From: Chinchilla lanigera | Taxonomy: Eukaryota > Chordata > Mammalia > Rodentia > Chinchillidae | Assembly: GCF_000276665.1 (NCBI RefSeq) | Contig: NW_004955427.1 | Location: 4,542,496 to 4,606,495, forward strand | Reading direction: 5' to 3' | Length of the DNA stretch: 64,000 bases | Shown: positions 24,248 through 35,440 of the stretch, piece after piece | Layout: each line of letters starts with the position of its first letter | How positions within the stretch are numbered: position 1 is the first letter of the stretch | Program-made: the position numbers and the translations under genes | The notes under the pieces: generated by a model | Told to the model about the DNA's origin: nothing | What the model saw: only the letters and a program-made list of their open reading frames with translations | The model's database searches: none

Positions 24248-25343
24248 TTATCTTCACTGCGGTTGTCCAGCGTGCAGGGGAGAGTTCACATACATTACAT
24301 CGACCTGCACTTGTTTGTGTTTTCCGTGGGTGTGTACCCTCAGGGAAGGCAAGGCTCTCCTGCTGTGCTGTTCACTTAGTGCTGATTGTACTGATTCTTA
24401 GCACTCTGCTCCCCAGTGCGAGGTAACAGAGCTGGAAGCTTTCTTGTTCAGTGTTTACTCCAGGCAGAGGAATAAGTTGATCATGCAAGGAAGGACTGAT
24501 TCTGATCTCCGTTATGCATATGGTTCTCCGACAGCACTGGAGAAGCTCATAAAGAGTATGAGGGCTTAGCTGCCCTGGCTGAAGGGGGCCCCGCAGAGGG
24601 CATGAACTGCACAGCCTGTGATCATGGCTTGAGGCCCTGCCTCCACGGTGAAGCATGGACGCCTGCTCACTTATCCGGCCCTCTTCAGCAAGCAACCCAA
24701 GCTGCTAGACTTAGAGGAAAGTAGTTTTCCACCCCTTCCATATTTCTAATACCCACATCATTGTGATTATTGTCTATAAACTCTGCTTGAGTGGCATTCT
24801 ATCAGGACCACACCACAAGGCGGACAGTGGCCAGGGCATTATGACAATACTTGCTGTGATATCCAGAGGAGAGGAAATGTAGGGAGTCATAGTGCCCAAG
24901 TCAACAAGTTTAGGTTTGACCTTCACAAGGTGGTTCCCCACCACATCATCATGAGTGTAAATTGAAAACTTCTGTGCACTTCTCAAGCAATCGCTTGCGA
25001 TGGTGCTGCTGGATCAGCTGAATTCAGAGTATCTTTATGCTCCGGATCTCTCTCCAAGCTAATTCCATCCCTCATGTCTGCCTCTTTCCCCTGCGGGTGT
25101 CATCTCCCTCTCAGTTGTGCTGATGTCTCTATTGCTGGGGGCTTGGAGCTGCTGTCCTCTTTCTAACCATGTATTCTGATAAATGAGTCTCCCGGTCTTT
25201 ATACATCTCTCTCTACTGCTGAACTTCAGTGCCTTCTGGCCGTTGCCCACTTCACTGACTGTCTGTTCTCCATGCTGTGATTCCAAGTCATGGACAATGG
25301 AAGACGCTGCCTGCTTTCACTTCTCCATTTTGTCTCCATATCT
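24248..25343. other. Unassigned, more GC-rich segment
   Basis: Unlike its AT-rich surroundings. Minus-strand frames lie in series (24372-24695, 24774-24986, 25059-25286) but share no domain I recognise. 24774-24986 minus has the motif YTHDDVVGNHLVKVKPKLVDL, cited here only as YTHDDVVG..HLVKVKP. A degraded retrogene or ERV internal fragment is possible; I cannot decide. Confidence 0.3.
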
Positions 25344-25357
25344 GAATCAAAATTCTT

Positions 25358-25450
25358 TTTTTTTTTTTTTTTTCCGCTACTGGGAATCGAACTCACAACC
25401 TTGCGCTTGCCAGGCAGGTGCCCTGCAGCTGAACTAACTCCCCAGCCCCC
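25358..25450 (-). mobile_element. tRNA-derived ID-like SINE
   Basis: Antisense copy with a long T tract, then 'gggaatcgaactcacaacc' and 'gcgcttgccaggcaggtgcc'. Target duplications gaatcaaaattctt (25344-25357) and gagtcaaaattctt (25451-25464), one mismatch. Confidence 0.93.
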
Positions 25451-26100
25451 GAGTCAAAATTCTTGACACCTGTATAACTCACTTAAACTTTCTTTTCTTT
25501 ACCCTTAAAATGACCACCTAGACTCCACTGCATTGGAACACACTGTAGTTTTCAGTGGCATCTTTGCTCCCACAATTGCAGTTCTAAGACCCCAAATAAG
25601 AAACTTTTTGCTTAGATTATGTGAGCTTCATTAGATGACAAAATAAAGTATAATAAATGAGCTATGCGGAGAGACAAGGTTTCCATATGACATCAGCTTG
25701 ATTAAATAAGAATAAATTAAAGTTTGAAAGCAATCCATTAAACACAATTAGCATTAATCACAGAAGTACAAGCTGTGTAGCAATTGCAAAAGATTACATT
25801 TATTCTGAAATAAAACAGTTTGAAGAATATGGAGCTAGAGTGTGTGTGTGATATTGTGATTGATAGTAAGATATATGAATTCTGTACTTCTCAAACCAGA
25901 AGACTCTGAAAACTGTGTTCTACAGATTGAGCATGCTTTATTTCCTTGGTGAAATGCATCGTTCTGAAAGGTGGCACAGATGCCTTTTGTAAAATACTTA
26001 AGAAAAATAGATGTTTTTAAAATTCATCTACATCTTAAGATAAAAGAAAAGACCAGAATGTGTGTTGTCTAAAACATCTTAGCATTTTCCTGAAGGTCTT

Positions 26101-26287
26101 TTTTCTTTTTGGTTTTCTTTTCTTTTCTTTTCTTTCCTTTTTTGTCTTTTTGAGACAGTGTCTCTCCATGCAGTTCAGGCTGGCCTTGAGCTCACTTTGT
26201 TACCCAGGCTAGTCTCGAACTCTCAATGATCCTCCTGCCTCAGCCTCCCCAGTGCTGTAATTACAGGCATGCACCACCATGCCCGGT
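26101..26287 (-). mobile_element. B1 SINE with the internal duplication, antisense
   Basis: Antisense B1: 'tttttgagacagtgtctctc', 'ttgttacccaggctagtctc', 'gatcctcctgcctcagcctc', 'gcatgcaccaccatgcccgg'. The repeated 'ggctggccttgagctc' and 'ggctagtctcgaactc' blocks show the usual B1 internal duplication. Target duplications ttcctgaaggtctt (26087-26100 and 26288-26301) are exact. Confidence 0.93.
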
Positions 26288-26539
26288 TTCCTGAAGGTCT
26301 TGTGTAACATTGGCTTCTTTTTCCACTCCTACTCCATCCTACTCTGTATGATGCTAAAGAAGAAAGAAGTTTCACAAACATAATGAAATTTTCTCTGTGT
26401 TGAAGACTGTCCCCTTCCTTTCGTGATATAATCGCTGACCCCTTCCCTGTCAACTTCACTTTCCCTGTCGCATCAGAACGCATCTATTCTAGAACATCTG
26501 CTTGTCACATCTTCCAAACAACTGGTTCAAACGTGCAAG

Positions 26540-26690
26540 TACCTTTGCAACTTTACATACCTCTATGATTACATGTTTCACTGTACTGTAATTTATTAGC
26601 ATTATCTGCTTGGAGCGCAGAATTTCTGCCTTATTTATCTAAGCTATCTCTAACACCTAGCAGGATGCATGATAAAATATAAATATCCAA
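26540..26690 (+). mobile_element. L2 (LINE2) 3' relic
   Basis: L2 tail style: 'cttggagcgcagaatttctg', 'cttatttatctaagctatc', 'aacacctagcaggatgcatg'. Confidence 0.5.
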
Positions 26691-26984
26691 TCATTTCTTT
26701 TAATTCCATTAAACATTTTTGTACTTGCTGGGTATAGGAACAAACAAAAGAGAAAAATACTCCACCATGGGTCAATGATAAGATTATGAGTTTTTCAATC
26801 ATTTCACATACTGTTTTGCTTACAGCTTATACAAAAGCACTTCTTTTCATTTTTAAAAATATAATAAGAATTTTAAAACGTGGCCATTTCTTGAGATTAC
26901 TACAATTACAATATTTACCATGTGTTAAGCATAGCATAAGGTATGAGGAACACATTTAATTGTTGATACAGGTTTGCCAGGTAA

Positions 26985-27080
26985 GGTTACAGTCAATTTA
27001 TAAATGTGGAAGCTGAAGCTTAGAATTTTGTTCAAGTTCATGGTGAAAGTTTGTATAATCTACCTCTAGAATTTTATGCT
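26985..27080 (-). mobile_element. MIR SINE relic, antisense
   Basis: 'aaatgtggaagctgaagctt' followed by 'ttgttcaagttcatgg' resembles antisense MIR core. Weak. Confidence 0.4.
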
Positions 27081-27284
27081 AATTGTAGCTTCATTGTCTC
27101 TAGCTCACACATTTTGAAAATGAAGATTTAGAAAAGTTTAATTTTGAATATGCATTTTTAAATGAAATAAAGTGGCTTGGCCAGATATTTTAGAGATGCA
27201 AACAAATTTTAACACTATATAATCATTACATATTTACAAGGACCCAATATTTTTCCTTGCATATGTGAATGGGAAGGAATATGC

Positions 27285-27440
27285 AGTGTAACAACCACTG
27301 TTAATTCCTGTTGTTTTGTTCTGAAACCCTGTATCACTTTTATTGTCTTTGCTTTGTTTTGTTTTTGTCTATGTTGTTAGTATTTTGATATTCTTTTTTA
27401 TTATTCTCTTTAGAGTAAAAATACATAAATAAATAAAATT
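27285..27440 (+). mobile_element. Unnamed retroposon family, copy 2, 3' end
   Basis: Sense-strand counterpart of 15190-15480: 'ccactgttaattcctgttg', 'ctgtatcacttttattgtc', then TTTTG-rich text ending in aataaataaaat. It matches the reverse complement of copy 1 over about 140 bp. Confidence 0.58.
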
Positions 27441-27515
27441 TTCGTGGTCTTGTCATAAATTTGTATATGGCTTAGTTTTGTTTTACATTAGTTTCTCAAA
27501 GTAAACTGTTAATAT

Positions 27516-27690
27516 GTTTTTTTTTATTTTAAAAATAAGAGGAGGAAAACATTAACAGACAGACATTTTACAACATCGCAAAAGAACAGTACAGACAATA
27601 CGGAGCTACAAACAAAGTGGTAGGGAATTAACAATGATTGTTGTATTACATATTGATATCTTCAAAGTGGCTTCTCATGAAAACAGATAG
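27516..27690 (-). mobile_element. Unnamed retroposon family, copy 3, 3' end
   Basis: On the minus strand it ends in an AATAAA-type signal and A run (T run at 27518-27526 on plus). Shares 'gggaattaacaatgattgtt' and tattacatattg with copy 1. Its 3' end faces that of copy 2 across about 75 bp. The CpG-rich sequence to its right may be part of the same element. Confidence 0.6.
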
Positions 27691-27769
27691 AGACATGGTT
27701 TTGATGTTGGAAGAATATGCAGTCAAGAAAAGAGAAAGCAGAGAAGAAGAGAAAACAGCACACACGCTT

Positions 27770-28620
27770 CTCAGTACCCAGTGAGGTGCGGATGCCGGAC
27801 GGTTATGAAGCGGATCCTTAAGTGAAGCGGTGGATCCATGAGTGAAAAAACGAAGAACGAGAGGAATGTGTCCATACCGGTGCACGTAAAGGATGTTTTT
27901 CCTTTTTCTTCTCCTGGGTTCGGGGCAGTATGAAAGCGCAGGTGCTCAGATGAAGATGACCCGAGTTCCAGAAGTGGGCGGGCCGCGGGTTTCCCCATGG
28001 CTAGGGACCGGACCCGCGTGAGACAGGCAGCAGAGGTGCAGCTGCTCGCGTCTGCGCTTACTGCAGCCTGGTGCTCTGCAGATTTCCTGCAGGTCTCTTC
28101 ACCACTACATCTTTTCAAAATAGCATTAAGTTTCAACAGTAAAATTTTACAATGTGTGACTTCTTACTCGGTTTGAACTTCCTGCCCCTCTTCTCATCGT
28201 ACCGTTTACAACCAATTCCCTGTCAAGTTATAGTCTGGTTAATACTCACTTTTAACAAGTGTACGGACCCGTGACTGACCCAGAGATAATTAGAGTGCCA
28301 GTCCTACCGACGGGGTCCTAATACTGAGATGGAAAAAGTACCTTTCCGCTCTATTTTCTCAGTAATATTAGCCCGTCACTTCGGCACTCTATCAAAAATT
28401 CCTCAGCTTCCTTCCTTAAATCGCATTTGCCCAAAGCCCTACGAAATCACATTTTCATAAGCAACTTAGCCAAGCTGCAGCTACAAGCCTCAGGAGTGAG
28501 ATTACCACGTTGCCGCCATCAAAAATTTCTCTTACAGGATACTAAGAACTTGGAAAACTGACCCGCGCCCCTCCACTGTGCGCGCCTTCCGGATTTAGGA
28601 CTGCTCCTAATTAGCTTCTT
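27770..28620. other. CpG-rich block in AT-rich surroundings
   Basis: Clusters of CpG, densest at 27785-28070 and again at 28300-28330 and 28560-28590. A minus-strand frame at 27771-28136 (121 codons) is Ser/Arg-rich with no known domain. It may be the upstream part of the retroposon whose A tail is at 27516, since it sits directly 5' of it on the minus strand. An LTR, a 5' UTR promoter of a retroposon or a processed-gene relic are all possible. Confidence 0.4.
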
Positions 28621-29961
28621 CCGCTCCAGTTAATGTGCTAACCAGTAGCGTTTCCATTTCAAAGGCAACGTGATGGAAATGTGCACGTGTTCATTTAGGA
28701 GCTCCACACTTGTATTTGTACAGTAATTCCGTATGAAAACTGAGGTCAAGGAAAATTTAGCAGCAGAGAGAGCTACAAACAGGCAGAACTTGCAAGAATG
28801 GGAGAAAGGCATTCAGGAGTCAATTGTCACCTTGTTTCTTAATTTGAATTTTAATAGAGAAGCTCCTGCAATAGTCATGTGCTAGAAGGAAACATTTACT
28901 GAAAAGTACACGTTACCTGATAATTACCAGATATTGTTAAATGAATATTCTATTGTTCATAATTTTTTTTTTAAATAGGGTATGGTAGATATTCAGAAGT
29001 TAGAATAGAAATGTAATACGAAGTGCAAAATACAATTATAAATCTTTGGATGGTGAACTTTTCCATGTAAAAGAAAAAACTCTATGTTAAACGCCATGCC
29101 ACTAAATGTTCCATCAAATGGTGAAGTACCATGTTCCTGTAACATTGCACCTTGTGGAGTTGTGCACCATGCATGCAAAAAAACATATAGTGACTGAAAA
29201 AAGAAAGGATGGAGACATAGCACGAGAGAAAACAGGGAAAGAGCTACACAGTAAAAGCATTTTAGCACTTGTGATTAATAACAGAATCAGTAAATATTCT
29301 GAGGTCAAGGTAGTGCTTTTAACCCTTGTTTTCAGTGCTCCTGAAAATTGGTGAGCGCACTTCCTGCAGAAACCTTGTGAACAGATAGGAAGAGTACCAC
29401 TATTTAAACAAACCTAAAGTCAAACTAAAGTTGAATTTCCTGGGGCTCCTGTTCGAAGTTCTGTCTCATACATCATCAGTAATGTAAATTACTTGTTATA
29501 TAATTGTGTCACAATACTGTACATACCCACACGCTCTTCACATCAGCTTTCATCACAGTGGGACCACACTGAGCACATCTGGATCTTGAAAGAGACAAGA
29601 AACAGTGATAAAAAAAAAATCCTTTTACAATGAAGGCCCCAGTGGTTCAATCATGTCAGATCATTCATACAAAGAAGCTGGTAAAGAGAAAATTGATTTT
29701 AAACTTTGTGTTATTTTAGGAACCTAAGAGCAGAGGTTGCAGAAATACAGTGTTTTCTTAGCTTCACCATTATTATTTTATATGTATATTCATGTGCATT
29801 TTATGTGTTGGTGATATCTCTGAGTCCATTAAACAGTGATTCACTGTTGACTTTTTGCAAGCTCTAGGCAACTACCATATCCTGTCCTCACAAATTTAGA
29901 ATACTCTAAATGCCTCCTACACAAGGGCCATACAGAATTCTTTTTATGGCTACCTTATTTC
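28621..29961. other. Unassigned AT-rich DNA
   Basis: No repeat landmark recognised. Overlapping open frames at 28993-29354 on both strands have no known features. Confidence 0.4.
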
Positions 29962-29976
29962 CCTAAACATAATTTC

Positions 29977-30065
29977 TTTTTTTTTTTTTTTCCCCGTACT
30001 AGGAATCGAACTCATGACCTTGCGCTTGCCAGGCAGGCGCTGTGCCGCTGAGCTAAATCCCCAGC
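29977..30065 (-). mobile_element. tRNA-derived ID-like SINE
   Basis: Antisense copy: T tract, 'ccgtactaggaatcgaactc', 'gcgcttgccaggcaggcgc', 'gccgctgagctaaatcccc'. Duplicated flank ctaaacataatttc on both sides. Confidence 0.94.
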
Positions 30066-30468
30066 CCCTAAACATAATTTCCTTAGCATTTATCCAAGCC
30101 ATGGCATCAGAATTTCTTTTCATTTTGAGGATGAATAATATGCCACTGTACAGATACATCGCATTTTGTGTATCTTACAACATGGATAATTGATTTACTA
30201 CCTTGTTTTAGTTATTATAAATATTGTTGCCATGAATGTGTGTTTACAAATGTTATTTGATACTATTTTTTAATTATTTTCAATATGTGCCCAGAAGTAA
30301 AATACTGGATCATGATGTAATTTTATTTTTAATTTTTAAAGGAACACTGCAGTGTTTTCCACAGTAACTCTTACACTTTACATTTCTAGTAACAGTGCAG
30401 AAATATTTCAACTTATCTATAATCTTGCCATTACATGCTATTTTCATAGATTGATTACACAGACAGAT

Positions 30469-30513
30469 ACATGGATAGATAGATGATAGATAGATATAGA
30501 GATAGATAGAGAA
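30469..30513 (+). repeat. GATA-type microsatellite
   Basis: Imperfect gatagata run within the L1 3' UTR. Confidence 0.85.
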
Positions 30514-31693
30514 ATTATAGGGTCATCTTAATGTGAGGTTGTATTTCAGGTTTGATTTGCATTTTCATAAGGATTAGCATTTTAATATGATTAGTATTCA
30601 TTTGAAAAATGTTCTCTTTATTCATTTCTATTTTTTACAGTTTCTATTTTTCATATATTCTATATATTAATCTTATCAGATATATATTTCTACATACTTT
30701 TCCTATTTTGTATAGCAAATTTTTAATCTGTCAATAATGTGTTATATTTAAGACTTCTAAAAATTGCTGACATCCAATATATCTTTTTCTTTTCTTACTT
30801 CTGCTGTTGATTTTAAGTCCAAGAAATCATTGTCCCCTTTAGTAATGCAAAGATGTGCCATATGCCTTCATTTCATTTTAATTTATTTTATATGAATCCA
30901 TATATTTATTTTGTATATATTATGTTAATGCTCTTTATTGTTTGTACATAGATATGCATTATCCAAGCACTATGTGAAAAAACAACTATTGCCCCCATTT
31001 ATTGATCTTAGAACCCTTGTTAAGAATGACCTCACTACTATAGGAAGGTTTGTTTTCGGTCTCTCTATTCTACTCTATTGGTCTATATGTCTATCATCAT
31101 ATGGATATCACATTGCTTTGATTACTGTTGCATTATAATACATTTGGAGAACGGGAATAGTAAGACTTCCCAGTTCATACTACTTTTCAGGACTGTTGTT
31201 ATTTTTGTCCTGTGAGATTCCATGTGAATTTTTGAATGTTTTTTCTTCTGGAAAAAAAGTCATTCGTAGGGATTGCATTAAATTTGTAGACTACTTCAGG
31301 TCATATTACCATTTTCATGATAGTATCTTTGAACTCAAGAACCTAGGATAACTTTGTTTTATTTTTTAATTTCTCTCAGAATTGTTTTAGAGATCTCACT
31401 GTAAAATTCTTACACCCTTTGTGTTAGTTAATCCCTAAGTATTTCTTCTTTTGCATGTCATTTTAAATGAAATTAACTTCCTAATTTCTTTTCAGATTGA
31501 TCACTGTTGATGTTTCAAGGCAATTTTCATGTGTTGCCTGCACACTGCTATTTCATTGAATTATGTTAATAATGATGAAGCTTGTTCCATGTGTGTCAGG
31601 ATTTATTATTTTCTGTAGAAAGTCCTACAATCTGCACAGAAAAATAATTTTACTTTTTCCTTTCAGCTTTGGATGTCCTTACTCTTTGCTTCT

Positions 31694-31802
31694 TTTTTTT
31701 GTTTTTGTTTTTGTTTTTGTTTTTCTCCGGTATCGGGAACTGAACTCATGACCTTGTGCTTGCCAGGCAGGCGCTTTGCTGTTGAGCTAAATCCCCAGCC
31801 CC
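31694..31802 (-). mobile_element. tRNA-derived ID-like SINE
   Basis: Antisense copy with a GTTTTT-rich tail: 'tctccggtatcgggaactg', 'gtgcttgccaggcaggcgc', 'gagctaaatccccagcccc'. The flank actctttgcttctttt is duplicated at 31681 and 31803. Confidence 0.94.
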
Positions 31803-33466
31803 CACTCTTTGCTTCTTTTTCAGGTTCTTTACATTATAAAGTTCAGTTGTTGATTTGAAATTTTATTTTTAATGTAATTTTTTTAGCTATAGATTTTCTC
31901 ATTGGCTCTGTTTTCACTATGTCCTGGAAATGCTGTCACATTGCATTTTGTTTTCGCTCGTCTATCAACATTTTCCATTTTAACTTGTGATTTCTTTTTC
32001 AATACACTCATTTTTAGAAAAAATTTTAATTTCCAAGTATTTCAGTTTTCTTCTTGATATTAATTTGTCACTTCATCACTTTTTGATCAAAGAGATATTT
32101 ATACTTTTCCTAAATCTGTTTTTCTAAATCTGTTCAAACTTAATTTGTGACCTAAGTTATGAACTATTATGGAAAACATCCCATATGCACCTCATGTGTG
32201 CTGTTAGCGGCGAGTGCAGTCTTCTGTATCAGCCTGTTTTGTAGCTCTCAAGTTTCTTACTCACCTTTAATCCAGTTGTTCTTGCCCCCGTTGAGAGTAG
32301 GGTACTTAAATTTCCAATAATTACAGTAAAACAGCTAATGTCTTCAGTCCTGTCAGTTTTACTTTGTATGTTTTGGAGATATGTGATTAAAGTGAAATGC
32401 TCAGGATTGCTATGTCTTCTTGTGTATTGAATCATTTATTAATAATTAATCTCTTTCTTCACCTCACAAACGTTCTTAAAAAGTTGAAGTCTATTTTCCC
32501 TGGCATAGAAACACTTACTTTCTTTTGGTTCCTATGTCACGCAATAACTTTCCCTCCTTTAATTTTTGATCCATTTGTTTCTTTGTACCTAAAGTGTGTC
32601 CCATACAGACGATATGTAGATATGATCATTTTTTAAAAATCTATTTCACAAACATCTAACTTTGGCTTGGATATTTTAACTCATTAACATTGGAAGTCAT
32701 TATGGAGAAAAACATACTTATGTCATTTGCTTATTTCTTTTCTACATGCTTTATAATAGTTTTATCTTTTATTTCCTATACTTCTATATTAGTTTGTGCT
32801 TTGCTGATATTTTTGTTTTCAGAGAGATGTTTCCTGTACTTTTGTGTATATTCTTTACCTATATTTCATGTTTACCATGGGAATTAAATTTAATACACTG
32901 AAAGTATGACCCTTAAATTTACTCCAGATTAAATTTAATAATATAGGACTGAATTCTTTATGAGCCTTGTCCTTTCCTCTTTTAGTTATTGATACCTCTA
33001 AATTACATCTTTTTGCATTGTGTTTCCAAAATCATAAACTAATCAATTTAATACACTAGTATATCAATATTAGCATTTAAAATAATAGTTTTGAAAAGTA
33101 TTAGTTTCACAAATCATTTACAAGAGAGAAACTGTGTCCATGCACCACTGTTACTGTAACAATAGCTTCTATAATTACCACAACATTGGTCTTTACTGAG
33201 TTATTTATATCTCTGTATAACTTCAGATTACTTTTTGACATTCTTTAACTTCAAACTGAGAACTATATTTTCGCATTTATTAGAGGGTAATTCTAGTAAC
33301 AATAAACTCAACCAACGTTTGTTTAAGAATTTCTTAAAATCTCTCTGTTTTGCTAGATACAGAATTGTTGAAAAACAGCTTATATTCTTTTAGCACTTTG
33401 AAAACATCAGCCCATATAGTTTTCTGATGTCCAAACGTTTGGCTGAAAAATCTGCTAGTTTATGCA

Positions 33467-33840
33467 GTATCCTTACAGAACTACAGTGACTGGATAAAAA
33501 TGTTGTATTTACACATAATGTAGTACTATTATGCTATAAAGAAAGATAAAATTGAGTCATTTGTATAAAAATGGATGCCCTTTGAGACGATAGCGATAAG
33601 TGAAATATATCAGAAACACAAGCTTTCACGTGATTTCTCTTATTTGAGAAACCCAAGTTATAAATACAGGCAGAGGAAAAGACAGATAATGAAAAGCAAG
33701 GAGATGGGTCTTTCTCAGAGGAGGAAGGGACTGAGCGATGGAGTGGGGGCGGGAGGGAGGTGCAGGGGACAGCAGGAGAGAAGGAACCAAGACTTGCTCT
33801 GCACATGTGGTAACTCCACACGCGGAAAGGAAACGTTACG
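33467..33840 (+). mobile_element. L1 3' UTR fragment, sense, inside the antisense L1
   Basis: Sense L1 3' end order: 'gtagtactattatgctataa', 'gataaaattgagtcatttg', 'gacgatagcgataagtgaaa', then a purine/G-rich stretch (33715-33770) as in L1 3' UTRs. ORF1-like antisense sequence resumes to the right. Confidence 0.62.
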
Positions 33841-34789
33841 TACTGCCAACGTGTGCTAGCACAGTCTAGAACTGTTAGGGAAAACAGTCACTCTCTTTTG
33901 CTGTTCTCAAGCTTCTCCTCAGTACTTACTGACACTTTGGTTATGACACCTTTCATCGTGGGCCCCATCCCACTTGAAGTTACTGAGTGTTTGGAGGTTT
34001 GTATGCATCCAGGGGAGACCACCATTTCTTCACATACTGCTCGGGGCCATTTTCTCTGCCCTCTCCTGTGGGGCTCCTACAGTGTCAATGCCGGCCTGGC
34101 TGGTCTGATGCTTCCAGACTCCTTTGGGATATTTTTGCTCCACACTCTCCTTCCTTTTCATACTAACAGTTTGCGCTATCTTCTCTTTACGTTTGTGGAG
34201 TCCTTCTTCTGTCTGACCAAATGTGCTATTGGAATGGTCCAGTATATTTTTCAGTTCAGCCATTATATATTTCAGCTCCAGAGTATATTTTTAGGTTTAG
34301 TTATAGAATTGTGTTATTCCTCCATCCCTTGACTTTCTATATGCATGCCTGCTTCTATTCACTGATTATCAATGAGGCAGTTGTTTTAAGATATTTGGTA
34401 GAGCCACAACCAGGTCTGGTGAGTGAAAGCTTGCTGCTGGCTTGTGTGGCTTGCTTCAGATTGGTCACATTGTCTTGTTTCATCACACAATGCTCCTTGC
34501 ACTGAACAGTGGAAATTTGAAACGAAATATGGGAAACTTTAGGCAATCCTCCTTCTTCCCTAGAGTTGCTACTTTTGCTTTTGTAATTCAGTATTTTAGG
34601 CTGTATCTGTCCTGAGCACTATTTTAGATGTATATTTAAGGCCTTTTCGCATTTTCCTGATCCTATACATTCCCCTGGGAATGCATGCTGACTATCATTT
34701 CCCTCAATACGCAAGGTAACTTTTGGGTGCTTCATTTTAATACATACTCCCGACAGATTAGGAAGGAAAACTATTAGAAAAGGTGCTGA

Positions 34790-34920
34790 GCCTGTAATCT
34801 CAGCTCTTGGTCTGCTGAAGCAGGAGGATCGCCATCACCTTGAAGTTAGCATGGGCACTGTATGGTGAGTTCAAAGTCAATCTCAACTACATAGTGAGAC
34901 CCTGTCTCACAAAAAAATGA
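34790..34920 (+). mobile_element. B1 SINE with internal duplication
   Basis: 'cctgtaatctcagctcttgg', 'gaagcaggaggatcgccatc', 'actacatagtgagaccctg', then an A tail. The flank aggtgctga recurs on both sides. Confidence 0.85.
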
Positions 34921-35079
34921 GGGGTGCAGGTGCTGAAATTTTCAGTCTTCTAGAGATGTTTTCATCCACAGGATGAAGAACTTGCTTTCAGCAAGTGCAG
35001 TGTGACAAGAGCTGCTGCTTCTCTCTGTGTCTCTATGTTTAGAAACTACTACAGCAACCAGAGTCCACGTTAAATCTGA

Positions 35080-35440
35080 GTATGGAATATACCCCAAAGC
35101 GCATGCGTTAGGCCCCTAGTCCCCAGATCGTGCTGTGGGGAATAACAGAAACTTCAAGAGTCGGAAACTATTTGGTCAGGGGCTCGCGCGTTGGAAGGGA
35201 TACTTCGTCTCTGCGGTTTCTTTTCTCATTCTTTCTCTGTTTTCTGGCTTCCACAAGATGAGCAGTTTTGTTCTGATCTGTCTTCTCTGCTGCAATGTTC
35301 CACTCAGCTACAGTCTAAAAGCAATGGAGTCACGCGATCATGAACTGATACTCCTAAACCATGAGCTAAAATGAATATTTCTTCGTTTAAGTTGATTCCC
35401 CTAGGTATTTTGTCACAGTGATGGAAAGCTGAATAACACA
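35080..35440 (+). mobile_element. MaLR-type LTR, sense
   Basis: Ends 'aggtattttgtcacagtgat', then 'aagctgaataacaca' as in rodent MaLR LTRs. Has 'catgaactgatactcctaaa' and 'gagctaaaatgaatattt' upstream. The region 35095-35215 is CpG-bearing. Left limit approximate. Confidence 0.72.

Larger units (their letters stand above)
30090..34700 (-). mobile_element. Long L1 retrotransposon, 3' UTR to ORF1, antisense
   Basis: Antisense L1 order from 3' UTR (30100-30700) through ORF2 (31000-33000) to ORF1-like sequence (33240-33460 and about 33860-34330). A minus-strand frame at 34030-34263 is Lys/Glu-rich and ORF1-like. Interrupted by a SINE at 31694 and by a sense L1 3' fragment at 33467-33840. Inactive. 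The right limit is approximate. Confidence 0.68.

Noticed and set aside
23595..24401. Long open frames of 220-261 codons
   Set aside because: They span the N gap and have no real sequence for most of their length.
33853..34332. 159-codon plus-strand open frame
   Set aside because: It is the antisense of ORF1-like L1 sequence, so openness is explained by repeat composition.
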